A stretch of DNA of 47,657 bases, from the NCBI RefSeq assembly GCF_018130385.1, contig NZ_JAFCLU010000043.1:1-47657 (forward strand). Reading direction: 5' to 3'. The stretch's first letter is position 1. Every line of letters starts with the position of its first letter. Position numbers and translations under genes: made by a program. This DNA comes from Bradyrhizobium sp. AUGA SZCCT0283. GTDB lineage: Bacteria; Pseudomonadota; Alphaproteobacteria; Rhizobiales; Xanthobacteraceae. The notes beneath the pieces were generated by a model that worked only from the letters and a program-made list of their open reading frames with translations, was not told the origin of the DNA and did no database searches. This document shows positions 34,804 through 43,014 of the stretch, in pieces.

Positions 34804-34906
34804 GTCATTCCGGGGCGCGCCACCTGGCGCGAGCCCGGAATCCATTTTTCAGCGCGCACGCGGCTCAATGGATTCCGGGCTCTCGCTTCGCTCGCCCCGG
34901 CATGAC
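34804..34906. repeat. Dispersed palindromic repeat between coxD and coxE
   Basis: GTCATTCCGGGGCGCGCC with GCCCGGAATCCAT on the left; ATGGATTCCGGGCTC and GCCCCGGCATGAC on the right. It is a long stem within the cluster transcript, of the same family as the short copy at 39246-39286. Confidence 0.8.
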
Positions 34907-34924
34907 GGCGGAGGTTAGTGCACC

Positions 34925-36130
34925 ATGACTAACATTGATCATCTCAATCCGCCGACCGGGCATATGGCTGACAATGTCGTCGGCTTCGCCCGCGCACTGC
35001 GCGCGGCCGGCATCCCGGTCGGCCCCGGCGCCATCATCGATGCGCTCAACGCACTGCAGGCGATCGAGATCGGCCATCGCGCCGACGTCTACGCCACGCT
35101 GGAAGCGATCTTCGTCAAGCGCCACGAGCACATGCTGATCTTTGCGCAGGCGTTCGACCTGTTCTTCCGCGCCGCCGAAGACTGGAAGCACATGCTGGAT
35201 TCGGTGCCGCTGCCGGACCACGCCAAGAAGAAGCCGCCGCCGGCCTCGCGCCGCGTGCAGGAGGCCTTGGCGCAGCCGTCGATGCGCAACGAGGAGCACG
35301 AGGTCCAGGAGCAGGAACTGCGGCTGTCGGTCTCCGACAAGGAGATACTTCAGAAAAAGGACTTTGCGCAGATGAGCGCGGCCGAGATCGCCGAGGTCAC
35401 CCGCGCCATTGCCAACATGAAGCTGCCGCAGGCCGAACTGCGCACCCGCCGCTACCAGCCCGACGCCAAGGGTCTGCGCCTCGACATGCGCCGCACGCTG
35501 CGCAGTTCCCTGCGCACCGGCGGCGAGATCATCGATATCAGAAAGCTCGGCCGGATCGAGAAGCCGGCACCGATCGTGGCGCTGCTCGATATATCGGGAT
35601 CGATGAGCGAATATACCCGCCTGTTCCTCCATTTCCTCCATGCCATCACCGACGCCCGCAAGCGCGTGTCCGTGTTCCTGTTCGGCACGCGGCTGACCAA
35701 TGTGACGCGGGCGCTGCGGGCGCGCGATCCGGATGAAGCGCTGGCGAGCTGTTCGTCGTCGGTGGAGGATTGGGCCGGTGGGACCCGGATCGCGACCTCG
35801 CTGCACTCTTTCAACAAATTGTGGGGGCGGCGCGTGCTGGGGCAGGGCGCCATCGTGCTCTTGATATCAGACGGGCTGGAGCGCGAGGCCGACGCCAAGC
35901 TGGCGTTCGAGATGGACCGGCTGCACCGCTCCTGCCGCCGCCTGATCTGGCTCAATCCGCTGTTGCGCTACAGTGGTTTCGAGGCCAAGGCGCAGGGCAT
36001 CAAAATGATGCTGCCGCACGTTGACGAATTCCGCCCGGTGCATAACTTGACCTCGATGGAAGGGCTGATCGAGGCGCTTTCCGCGCCGCCCCCGCCGCAC
36101 CACATGAGCCGCATCCGCTCCGCAGCTTGA
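34925..36130 (+). CDS. coxE: VWA-domain protein (CoxE-like)
   Basis: 401 residues. The N-terminal helical part (about 1-170) matches the CoxE family, and the C-terminal von Willebrand A domain has the metal site D222-I-S-G-S226 (LLDISGSMSEYTRL) and IVLLISDGLERE. It partners CoxD in metal-site maturation. ATG at 34925 is used, with GGAGG somewhat far upstream; an ATG 13 codons later (MADNVVGFARALR) is possible. It is followed after 12 bp by the XdhC-type gene. Confidence 0.92.
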   Translation: MTNIDHLNPPTGHMADNVVGFARALRAAGIPVGPGAIIDALNALQAIEIGHRADVYATLEAIFVKRHEHMLIFAQAFDLFFRAAEDWKHMLDSVPLPDHAKKKPPPASRRVQEALAQPSMRNEEHEVQEQELRLSVSDKEILQKKDFAQMSAAEIAEVTRAIANMKLPQAELRTRRYQPDAKGLRLDMRRTLRSSLRTGGEIIDIRKLGRIEKPAPIVALLDISGSMSEYTRLFLHFLHAITDARKRVSVFLFGTRLTNVTRALRARDPDEALASCSSSVEDWAGGTRIATSLHSFNKLWGRRVLGQGAIVLLISDGLEREADAKLAFEMDRLHRSCRRLIWLNPLLRYSGFEAKAQGIKMMLPHVDEFRPVHNLTSMEGLIEALSAPPPPHHMSRIRSAA

Positions 36131-36142
36131 AAGGGTTTCAAA

Positions 36143-36472
36143 ATGCTCAACCGCGACGAAGACATTCTGCAGGCCGCCGAGAACTGGCAGAAGGCCGGCC
36201 ACGGCGTGGCGCTGGCGACCGTGGTCGAAACCTGGGGCTCGGCCCCGAGGCCGGCGGGTTCGAGCCTCGTCATCAACGATGACGGCACGTTTCTGGGCTC
36301 CGTCTCCGGCGGCTGCGTCGAGGGCGCCGTCGTCACGGAAGCACTGGACGTGATCGCCAGCGGAAAGCCAAAAATGCTCGAATTCGGCGTCGCCGACGAG
36401 ACCGCCTGGAATGTCGGCCTGTCCTGCGGCGGCACTATCCGCGTCTTCGTCGAAAAGGTGGGCCAGTCGTGA
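36143..36472 (+). CDS. coxF: XdhC/CoxI N-terminal domain protein (CoxF-like)
   Basis: 109 residues equal to the first XdhC_CoxI domain only: GVALATVVETWGSAPRPAGSSLVI, GSVSGGCVEGAVV and LSCGGTIRVFVE. Full XdhC proteins bind molybdenum cofactor and insert its sulphido ligand; here the Rossmann half is encoded by the next gene, whose GTG start overlaps this stop (GTGA). The conserved Cys residues in GGC and SCGG are present. Confidence 0.92.
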   Translation: MLNRDEDILQAAENWQKAGHGVALATVVETWGSAPRPAGSSLVINDDGTFLGSVSGGCVEGAVVTEALDVIASGKPKMLEFGVADETAWNVGLSCGGTIRVFVEKVGQS

Positions 36473-37185
36473 AACTCGAAACACTTGCACAAGTGAACGT
36501 CGAGCGCGCCGCGCGCCGGCCGGTCATCGTGATCACCGATACCGCCAATGGCGAGCAGCGGCTGGTGAAGGCCACGGATATCGCCACCGATCCGCTGAGC
36601 GCCGAACTTTCAAAGCAGCTCCGCATGGGCAAAAGCGGCATGATCGAGAGCGGCGGCAAGAAACTGTTTCTCAACGTCTACGCGCCGACCGCGCGGCTCG
36701 TGATCGTCGGCGCGGTCCATATCAGCCAGGCTTTGGCGCCGCTGGCCCGCTCGCTCGACTACGACGTGACGGTGGTGGACCCGCGCACGGCGTTCGCGAG
36801 CCCCGAGCGTTTTCCCGACGTGCCGCTGATCGCGGAGTGGCCCGATGTCGCGCTGCCGCCGCTCAATATCGATCACTACACGGCGTTCGTCGCAGTGACG
36901 CATGATCCAAAGATCGACGATCCGGCGCTGCTGCACGCCTTCGAACGCGACTGCTTCTATATCGGCGCGCTCGGCTCGCGAAAAACCCATGCCAAGCGCG
37001 CCGAGCGGCTGAAGGCGCAAGGCGCGTCCGATGCCGACATCGCGCGCATCCATGCGCCGATCGGCCTTTCCATCGGCGCGGTGTCGCCGTCGGAGATCGC
37101 GGTCTCGATCATGGCCGAGATCACCGCCGAGCTGCGGCTGCCCAAGGAAGGCGAGAAGCAAACCGCGAAGGTGCAGGCGGCATGA
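36469..37185 (+). CDS. XdhC-family Rossmann-domain protein (second half of split XdhC)
   Basis: 238 residues. The N-terminal ~80 are family-specific; the C-terminal part is the XdhC Rossmann domain (LVIVGAVHISQALAPLARSLDY, VVDPRTAFASPERFP, AFVAVTHDPKIDDPAL, YIGALGSRKTHAKR, IGLSIGAVSPSEIAVSIMAEI). With the preceding gene it rebuilds a complete XdhC for cofactor delivery to the Mo-hydroxylase. The start is GTG at 36469 overlapping the previous stop; the stop overlaps the next start (ATGA). Confidence 0.92.
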   Translation: MKLETLAQVNVERAARRPVIVITDTANGEQRLVKATDIATDPLSAELSKQLRMGKSGMIESGGKKLFLNVYAPTARLVIVGAVHISQALAPLARSLDYDVTVVDPRTAFASPERFPDVPLIAEWPDVALPPLNIDHYTAFVAVTHDPKIDDPALLHAFERDCFYIGALGSRKTHAKRAERLKAQGASDADIARIHAPIGLSIGAVSPSEIAVSIMAEITAELRLPKEGEKQTAKVQAA

Positions 37186-38786
37186 AGTTCGGTCCCGCCA
37201 GTCCGGCCGATGCGATTGGCGGCGTTACCGTGCATACGCTGCGGCAGGGTTCGCTGGTGCTCAAGAAAGGCACCACGATCGGGCCCCCTGAGGTCGAGGC
37301 GCTCAACAAGGCCGGCGTCAAGGAAGTCGTCGTGGTGCGGCTGGAGGAGGGCGACGTCTCCGAGGACGAAGCCGCTGCCAGCATCGCGCAGGCCGTTGCC
37401 GGCGAGGGCGTCAATGTCGAGCGTGCCTTCACCGGCCGCGCCAATCTGTTTGCGGCGCAAGCCGGCGTTCTGGTGGTCGATCGCGCGGCGGTCGACCGCA
37501 TCAACGGTGTCGACGAAGCCATTACCTTTGCGACGCTCTCGGCCTTCAAGCCGGTGGTCGAAGGCGAGATGATCGCAACGGTAAAGCTCATTCCGTTCGG
37601 CGTCGCAGCGAAGCTGCGCGATGCCGCCGTTGATGTCGCCGGCCATGGCGCGCTGCGGATCGCGCCCTACACCATCAAGAAGGTCGGCGTGGTCTCGACG
37701 CTACTGCCCGGACTTGCGCCCAAAGTGATCGACAAGACCTTGCGCGTGACGGCGGAGCGGCTGGCGCCAGCGGGAGCCAGCATCATCGCCGAGCGCCGCG
37801 TGCCGCACGACGAGGCCGATCTGGCCGCGTCGATCAAGGAATTGCTCGGCCTTGGCGCCGAACTCGTGATCGTGTTCGGCGCATCCGCAATCGCCGACCG
37901 CCGCGACGTCATTCCGGCCGCGATCACCGAAATCGGCGGCAGGATCGAGCATTTCGGCATGCCGGTCGATCCCGGCAATCTCTTGCTGATCGGCAGCGCC
38001 GGCGGCGTGCCGGTGCTGGGCGCGCCGGGCTGCGCCCGCTCGCCGGTCGAAAACGGTTTTGACTGGGTGCTGATGCGCCTTCTCGCCGGGCTGAAGGTCA
38101 CGCGCGCCGAGCTGACCGGCATGGGCGTCGGCGGCCTGTTGATGGAAATCGTCACCCGGCCGCAGCCGCGCACCGTTGCCGACCTCGAAGCCAACCGCAA
38201 CGTCACCGCCATCGTGCTCGCCGCCGGGCGCTCGACCCGGATGGGCGGCCCCAACAAGCTCTTGGCCGAAATCGACGGCAAGAAGCTGGTGCGGATCGTC
38301 GCCGAGCAGACGCTGGCCTCCAGGGCGACCGGCGTCATCGTCGTCACCGGTCATCAGGCCGAACTGGTCGAGCAGGCGCTGGCGGGGCTCGACGTAAAAT
38401 TCGTCCGCAATCCGGATTTCGCCGGTGGGCTGGCGTCTTCCGTCAAGGCCGGCATATCGGCGGTGCCTGAAAATGCCGACGGCGCCGTCGTCTGTCTCGG
38501 CGACATGCCACTGATATCAGCCAAACTGATCGACCAATTGATCGAAAATTTTGCGCCGGACCGCGGCCATCTGATCGCCGTGCCCGTCAGCGATGGCCGC
38601 CGCGGCAATCCCGTGCTGTGGTCGCGCCGCTTCTTCAAGGAGCTGATGACGCTCGACGGCGACGTCGGCGCCCGCCATTTGATCGCCAAGCACGCCGAGG
38701 CAGTCGCCGAAGTCCCGGTCGATGGCCAGAGCGCCTTCCTCGACATCGACACCCCGCAGGCGCTCGAGGCGGCGCGAGGATCGTAG
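37182..38786 (+). CDS. Molybdopterin-binding domain fused to MobA-like NTP transferase (MocA-like)
   Basis: 534 residues. The first half resembles the molybdopterin-binding MoCF/MoeA region (VVSTLLPGLAPKVIDKTLRV, VIVFGASAIADRRDVIPAAI, GMPVDPGNLLLIGSAGGVPVLGAPGCARSP). From about residue 340 a nucleotidyltransferase follows (AIVLAAGRSTRMGGPNKLLA, VCLGDMPLIS, GRRGNPVLWSR). The fold suggests making the dinucleotide (CMP) form of the cofactor used by xanthine-oxidase-family enzymes. Its start overlaps the preceding stop (ATGA). It is the last gene of the tight cluster, which stops at a dispersed repeat. Confidence 0.9.
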   Translation: MKFGPASPADAIGGVTVHTLRQGSLVLKKGTTIGPPEVEALNKAGVKEVVVVRLEEGDVSEDEAAASIAQAVAGEGVNVERAFTGRANLFAAQAGVLVVDRAAVDRINGVDEAITFATLSAFKPVVEGEMIATVKLIPFGVAAKLRDAAVDVAGHGALRIAPYTIKKVGVVSTLLPGLAPKVIDKTLRVTAERLAPAGASIIAERRVPHDEADLAASIKELLGLGAELVIVFGASAIADRRDVIPAAITEIGGRIEHFGMPVDPGNLLLIGSAGGVPVLGAPGCARSPVENGFDWVLMRLLAGLKVTRAELTGMGVGGLLMEIVTRPQPRTVADLEANRNVTAIVLAAGRSTRMGGPNKLLAEIDGKKLVRIVAEQTLASRATGVIVVTGHQAELVEQALAGLDVKFVRNPDFAGGLASSVKAGISAVPENADGAVVCLGDMPLISAKLIDQLIENFAPDRGHLIAVPVSDGRRGNPVLWSRRFFKELMTLDGDVGARHLIAKHAEAVAEVPVDGQSAFLDIDTPQALEAARGS

Positions 38787-38790
38787 ATCC

Positions 38791-38877
38791 GGGTGGGCAA
38801 AGCGCAGCGTGCCTACCATTCAAGACAATGCTCGACGATGGATGGTGGGCACGGCGCAAGCGCGCCTTTGCCCACCC
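38791..38877. repeat. Dispersed palindromic repeat after the Mo-hydroxylase cluster
   Basis: GGGTGGGCAAAGCGCAGCG on the left and GCAAGCGCGCCTTTGCCCACCC on the right. It starts four bases after the MocA-like stop and may end the transcript. Confidence 0.8.
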
Positions 38878-38945
38878 GAAGCCCCGTTCACCAACTGGAA
38901 ACTCCCCCCGGCTAGATTCTTCAGGTTACCTCGGGGGAGGGGATT

Positions 38946-39235
38946 TTGATCGTTTCGACCGTGGCGGCGCAACGCTGCGCGTTGTTTGTGGTTGCGCTGA
39001 CGTTGATACTGGGCATCTCGGGCTTCATCAGCAAGGCATGGGCAACTGTACCGCCGTCTCCATGAAGCGCGCCTGCGCCGCGTTCGCGGTCGATATGACG
39101 AATCCCTGCGGTGCCCATGGCTATGCCGTGAAATCCAAAATATCCAGCTCCCTCAACGCCGCGACCAGGAAGTGCTACGAGTTCGGCGGCAAGGAATGCG
39201 TGATCCGCGCCTGGGCCTGCGACGCCAAGGGGTGA
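38946..39235 (+). pseudogene. Broken exported DUF4189-type protein
   Basis: A TTG start at 38946 with a very strong GGGGGAGG upstream opens a frame reading a Sec signal peptide (CALFVVALTLILGISGFISK then AWA) but stops at 39063. The DUF4189-like end (MKRACAAFAVDMTNPCGAHG, then CYEFGGKECVIRAWACDAKG) lies in another frame and stops at 39235. The first half of the usual domain is absent, so a deletion plus frameshift near 39035-39045 best explains it. A cytosolic 65-residue product from ATG 39038 is possible but would lack export. The DUF4189 assignment is from memory of the motif. Confidence 0.6.
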
Positions 39236-39245
39236 TTTTGCTATC

Positions 39246-39286
39246 GTCATTCCAGGGCTCGCGTCTTCGACGCGCCCCGGAATGAC
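39246..39286. repeat. Short dispersed palindrome
   Basis: GTCATTCC...GGAATGAC arms around GGCTCGCGTCTTCGACGCG. A shortened relative of the element at 34804-34906, ending 13 bp before the DUF2000 gene. Confidence 0.7.
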
Positions 39287-39299
39287 ATGGGGAGACATC

Positions 39300-39710
39300 A
39301 TGCAATTCGACACCAAGATCGCGGTCATCATCCGGACCGATCTCGAAGCGTGGCAGAAGCTCAATGTCGCTTCGTTCCTGGCCGGCGGCATCGCCGCGGC
39401 GTTTCCCGAATGCATCGGCGAGCCCTATGGCGACGCATCAGGCACGAAATATCTGTCGCTGATCGGCCAGCCGATCCTGATCTATGGCGCCGACGGGGCC
39501 GCACTTTCCCGCGCGCTGGAACGGGCGCTGGCGCGAAATGTCACGCCTGCGGTCTATACCGAGGACATGTTCAAGACCACGCACGACGCCGCCAACCGCG
39601 AGGTGGTGCGCGCGGTGATCCGCGCCGAGCTCAATCTGGTCGGGCTCGCCATGCGCGCCGAGCGCAAGGTGATTGACAAGATCGTCGACGGGCTCAAGTT
39701 CCACAGCTAG
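39300..39710 (+). CDS. DUF2000-family protein
   Basis: 136 residues: FDTKIAVIIRTDLEAWQKLN, VASFLAGGIAAA, GEPYGDASGTKYLSLIGQPI and a C-terminal AELNLVGLAMRAERKVIDKI. This fits DUF2000, a small family with a peptidyl-tRNA-hydrolase-2-like fold and no settled function. ATG at 39300 has GGGGAG upstream. The last 88 bp recur at 43015-43102, where only the 3' end of the gene remains. Confidence 0.8.
   Translation: MQFDTKIAVIIRTDLEAWQKLNVASFLAGGIAAAFPECIGEPYGDASGTKYLSLIGQPILIYGADGAALSRALERALARNVTPAVYTEDMFKTTHDAANREVVRAVIRAELNLVGLAMRAERKVIDKIVDGLKFHS
39620..39707 (+). repeat. 88-bp direct repeat, copy A (3' end of DUF2000 gene)
   Basis: 85 of 88 bases match 43015-43102. The three differences are third-codon, synonymous changes (Ala GCC/GCG, Leu CTC/CTG, Phe TTC/TTT). 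Confidence 0.95.
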
Positions 39711-39796
39711 GTCTCGCTTTCGAAAAGCTTCCGTACGATACCGACGCCTGCGTCATCGAATTGTCATGCGCGCCTTTCCACGCATGCGGTTCCGAA

Positions 39797-39818
39797 ACGT
39801 TTGACACCGATCAAACGT
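39797..39818 (+). promoter_or_regulatory. FixK/FNR-type box upstream of adh
   Basis: TTGACACCGATCAA at 39801-39814 matches the FixK/FNR pattern TTGA-N6-TCAA, within longer perfect arms ACGTTTGA / TCAAACGT. A possible -10 (TAATGT, 39837-39842) puts initiation about 41 bases from the box centre, the class-II activator distance. Confidence 0.7.
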
Positions 39819-39872
39819 GAAAGCCCGCTCGCGCCCTAATGTGCCTCCAGACAGCAACGGAGCACATCAGCG

Positions 39873-40901
39873 ATGTCGACGATGATGAAGGCGGTGGTTG
39901 TTCGGGCTTTCGGCAAACCGCTTGTAATCGAGGATGTACCGGTGCCGGTCCCGGGACCGGGAGAGATTCTCGTCAAGGTCAAGGCCTGCGGCGTCTGTCA
40001 TACCGATCTGCACGCCGCCTCCGGCGATCGGCCGGTCAAGCCCGTGCCGCCCTTCATTCCCGGCCACGAGGCCGCAGGCGTGGTGGCCGCGCTGGGCCCT
40101 GATGTCACCGATTTCAAACTCGGCGATGCGGTAGGCGTTGCCTGGCTGCACGACGCCTGCATGCGCTGCGAATACTGCGAAACCGGCTGGGAGACGCTGT
40201 GCGAGCACCAGCACAATACCGGCTACAGCGTGAACGGCGGTTTTGCCGAATACGTGGTTGCGTCGGCTGCCTTTGCCGCGCGACTGCCTGCCGGCGTGGA
40301 CTTCGCCGCCATCGCGCCGATCCTGTGCGCCGGGGTCACCACCTACAAGGGATTGAAGGAGACCGAGGCGCGGCCCGGCGAATGGGTCGTCATTTCCGGC
40401 ATCGGCGGTCTCGGTCAAGTCGCGGTCCAGTATGCAAAGGCGATGGGCCTGAAGGTCGTCGCGCTCGATATTGCCGAGGACAAGCTGAAGCTGGCACGGG
40501 CGGCCGGCGCCGATTACGCGGTCAATGCCTTGTCCGCCGACGCCGTCGACAGCGTGCTGCGGGAAACCGGGGGAGGGGCGCATGGCGTGCTGGTGACGGC
40601 GGTCTCGACCGCAGCGTTCGCGCAGGCGCTCAAGATGGTGCGCCGGAAGGGCACCGTCAGCCTGGTCGGGCTGCCGCCGGGCGAATTCCCGACGCCGATC
40701 TTCGATGTGGTGCTCAAGCGGATCACCGTGCGCGGCTCGATCGTCGGCACGCGGCGCGACCTCGACGAAGCCATCGCCTTCGCCGCGGAAGGGAAGGTGC
40801 GCAGCGAGATCACCAGGGCCCCGCTGGCCGACATCAACGCGATCTTCGATCGGATGAAGTCGGGCAAGATCGATGGCCGCATGGTACTGGACATGGGCTG
40901 A
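39873..40901 (+). CDS. Zinc-dependent alcohol dehydrogenase (AdhP-like)
   Basis: 342 residues of the MDR family. Catalytic zinc ligands are C42 (GVCHTD) and H65 with E66 (GHEAAG), plus a Cys near residue 152; structural zinc ligands are C96, C99, C102 and C110. The nucleotide motif is ISGIGGLGQVAVQYAKAMG. AdhP-type enzymes interconvert ethanol and related alcohols with aldehydes using NAD. The start fits the family; GGAG is 11 bases upstream. It is behind a FixK/FNR-like box, suggesting induction at low oxygen. Confidence 0.92.
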   Translation: MSTMMKAVVVRAFGKPLVIEDVPVPVPGPGEILVKVKACGVCHTDLHAASGDRPVKPVPPFIPGHEAAGVVAALGPDVTDFKLGDAVGVAWLHDACMRCEYCETGWETLCEHQHNTGYSVNGGFAEYVVASAAFAARLPAGVDFAAIAPILCAGVTTYKGLKETEARPGEWVVISGIGGLGQVAVQYAKAMGLKVVALDIAEDKLKLARAAGADYAVNALSADAVDSVLRETGGGAHGVLVTAVSTAAFAQALKMVRRKGTVSLVGLPPGEFPTPIFDVVLKRITVRGSIVGTRRDLDEAIAFAAEGKVRSEITRAPLADINAIFDRMKSGKIDGRMVLDMG

Positions 40902-40934
40902 TCCGGTGCGCGCGCCTGAGCTGAAGTTTCATAA

Positions 40935-40948
40935 CTGATCTGGATCAA
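40935..40948 (+). promoter_or_regulatory. FixK/FNR-like box upstream of GH4 gene
   Basis: CTGATCTGGATCAA differs from the ideal TTGATC-N2-GATCAA only in its first base. Its centre is about 40 bases before a possible start point near 40982, which suits an activator site. Confidence 0.5.
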
Positions 40949-41029
40949 ACCGGCGTCCCTTGGCCTGTGCCGTAGTTCTTGCCGGATCGCTCCGAGCGGT
41001 TCGGCAAAGCGGCAGCCAGGGAAGCGAAC

Positions 41030-42307
41030 ATGGCGGTCACCAAAATCGTCTTTCTCGGCGCAAGCAGTGCTTCGTTTGGCATCAGCATGTTCCGGGACCT
41101 TTTCTCTAGCCAGGATCTGGCCGGCAGCACGCTGGTGCTGGTCGGCAGGAATGCCGACCGGCTTGCGCGCGCCATGCGTGTCGCAACGCTGCTCAATGAG
41201 AAATCCGGCGCGGGACTGAAGATCGAATGCACGACCGATTGGCGGGCCGCTCTCGACGGTGCGGAGTTCGTCGTCCACGCGACGGCGGTCGATCGCAACC
41301 GGCTCTGGAAGCTCGATTGGGAGGTGCCGCGCAAATACGGCATCCGCCACACCCTGGGTGAGAATGGCGGTCCGGGCGGATTGTTCTTCACCCTGCGCAC
41401 CTTGCCGGTGGTGTTCGATTTCGTGCGCGAGATGGAGCGGCGTTGCCCGCGGGCGCTGTTCATCAATCTCTCCAATCCGGAGAGCCGTATCGTTCTGGCG
41501 CTCGGGCAATACAGCAGGATCCGTACCATCGGTCTCTGCCACGGAATTTTTCTGGCGCGCGACCAGGTCGCCGCCATTCTGGGGTTGCCTGCCGAGCGGG
41601 TGGACGTATGGGGCGCCGGCCTCAATCATTTCCAGTGCCTGGTGCAGATACGCGACCGCGAGACCGGCGCCGACCTCTATCCGGCGCTGCGCGAAAAGGA
41701 AAAGGACTTCGAGCCGTCGGTTGCCCCACTGACGCGCAATCTGTTCCGGGCCTTCGGCTATTGGCTCGGTTGCGGCGACGGCCATGTCGGGGAATATCTG
41801 TCATTCGGCTGGGAAGCCGGCGAGGGTGGATACGATTTCGAATGGGACGAAAGTTCGCGGGCGAAGACGGAACGGACGATCGACGACGTGCTCTCGGGAA
41901 CGACGGAAATTCCGTCGTGGTGGCTGACCCCGTCCGGCGAGCGCGCCGTCACCGTCATTGCGGCGGTGCTTCATCACCGCAAGCAATTGATCGAATCCGG
42001 CGTGGTCTATAATCAGCGCGTCATTCCGAACCTTCCGGCCGCCGCCGCCGTGGAGGTTCCCGTACTGGCTGACAGGGCAGGCATCCACCCCGTTTCGCTT
42101 GGCCCGTTGCCCGATCCGATCGCCAAACTCATGACCGTCCAGATCAACGTGCAGCAGTTGGCCGTCGAGGCCGCGGTGCAGGCTTCGAAAGAGCTGGCGC
42201 TGCAGGCGCTGCTGATAGATCCCGTCGTCAATTCCGCGGTAGCGGCGCGAAGCCTCCTTGATGAACTCTGGGAAATCAACCGGCCCTATATCCGCAAATG
42301 CGTCTAG
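41030..42307 (+). CDS. Glycoside hydrolase family 4 (alpha-glucosidase/galactosidase type)
   Basis: 425 residues. The N-terminal Rossmann motif is IVFLGASSASFG, with NP at FINLSNPESRIV; the metal ligands expected in GH4 are C170 (GLCHG) and H200 (GAGLNHFQ). GH4 enzymes use NAD+ and a divalent metal for redox-assisted glycoside cleavage. The sugar specificity is not clear and some relatives lack measured activity. ATG at 41030 with AGGGAAG is chosen over an upstream in-frame codon. The gene is 128 bp after adh, with its own FixK-like box. Confidence 0.85.
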   Translation: MAVTKIVFLGASSASFGISMFRDLFSSQDLAGSTLVLVGRNADRLARAMRVATLLNEKSGAGLKIECTTDWRAALDGAEFVVHATAVDRNRLWKLDWEVPRKYGIRHTLGENGGPGGLFFTLRTLPVVFDFVREMERRCPRALFINLSNPESRIVLALGQYSRIRTIGLCHGIFLARDQVAAILGLPAERVDVWGAGLNHFQCLVQIRDRETGADLYPALREKEKDFEPSVAPLTRNLFRAFGYWLGCGDGHVGEYLSFGWEAGEGGYDFEWDESSRAKTERTIDDVLSGTTEIPSWWLTPSGERAVTVIAAVLHHRKQLIESGVVYNQRVIPNLPAAAAVEVPVLADRAGIHPVSLGPLPDPIAKLMTVQINVQQLAVEAAVQASKELALQALLIDPVVNSAVAARSLLDELWEINRPYIRKCV

Positions 42308-42387
42308 CGCCGCGGCTTCGTATCCTGCTTTCAAGGGCGCCGGAATATCGCTACTAATCACGCCTGCCGGGAAGGCTTACCTGGGAA

Positions 42388-43014
42388 ATGTCGGTTCAGA
42401 TCACCTATCGCATGGCATGCCCCGACGACAGTCGCGATATCGCACGGTTCATGTGCATCGCCGGCGGCGGTATCTATGAATTCCTGTTCGACGATCTGAT
42501 CCCGTTTGTGACGGCAGTCGACTTGTTGTCGAGCGGCATCGGCGGCGAACAATATCCCATCTCGTACCGAAATTGCTGCGTTGCCTCGCTCGGCCGCGAC
42601 GGCGAAATCGTCGCCGCCGCCAATGTTTTTCCCGCCGATCTGCTGAAGGAAGACCAGTTTGTGCTGCTCGGCTCCGAGCGCCACAATCACATCCGGCCGA
42701 TGTTGGAGCTTCAGGACTGGGGTAGCATGTTCCTGAACAGCCTGGCAGTCAGCGACGCACATCGCGGTTCCGGCATCGGTGCAACATTGCTCGGTTGGGC
42801 CGAAGCCCGGGCGGCGGAAGCGGGTTACGATCGCTTGAGCCTGCACGTATGGGCCGACAACACCCCTGCCGTGAATTTCTACGAGGCTCGGCGCTTCGTC
42901 CGGGTCGGTACCGCCAGGATCCCGGCGCATCCAAGGCTTCCTCATATTGGCGGCAGCATCCTGATGCGCCATGCGATCTCCGGCGACGGCATGATCGCGG
43001 CTAATTCTAGATAG
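42388..43014 (+). CDS. GNAT-family N-acetyltransferase
   Basis: 208 residues. The acetyl-CoA signature is LNSLAVSDAHRGSGIGATLL (motif A, R-x-x-G-x-G/A), then AEAGYDRLSLHVWADNTPAVNFYEARRFV (motif B). The substrate is unknown. The ATG at 42388 follows a GGGAA sequence. The stop codon lies directly against the displaced DUF2000 fragment at 43015. Confidence 0.88.
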   Translation: MSVQITYRMACPDDSRDIARFMCIAGGGIYEFLFDDLIPFVTAVDLLSSGIGGEQYPISYRNCCVASLGRDGEIVAAANVFPADLLKEDQFVLLGSERHNHIRPMLELQDWGSMFLNSLAVSDAHRGSGIGATLLGWAEARAAEAGYDRLSLHVWADNTPAVNFYEARRFVRVGTARIPAHPRLPHIGGSILMRHAISGDGMIAANSR

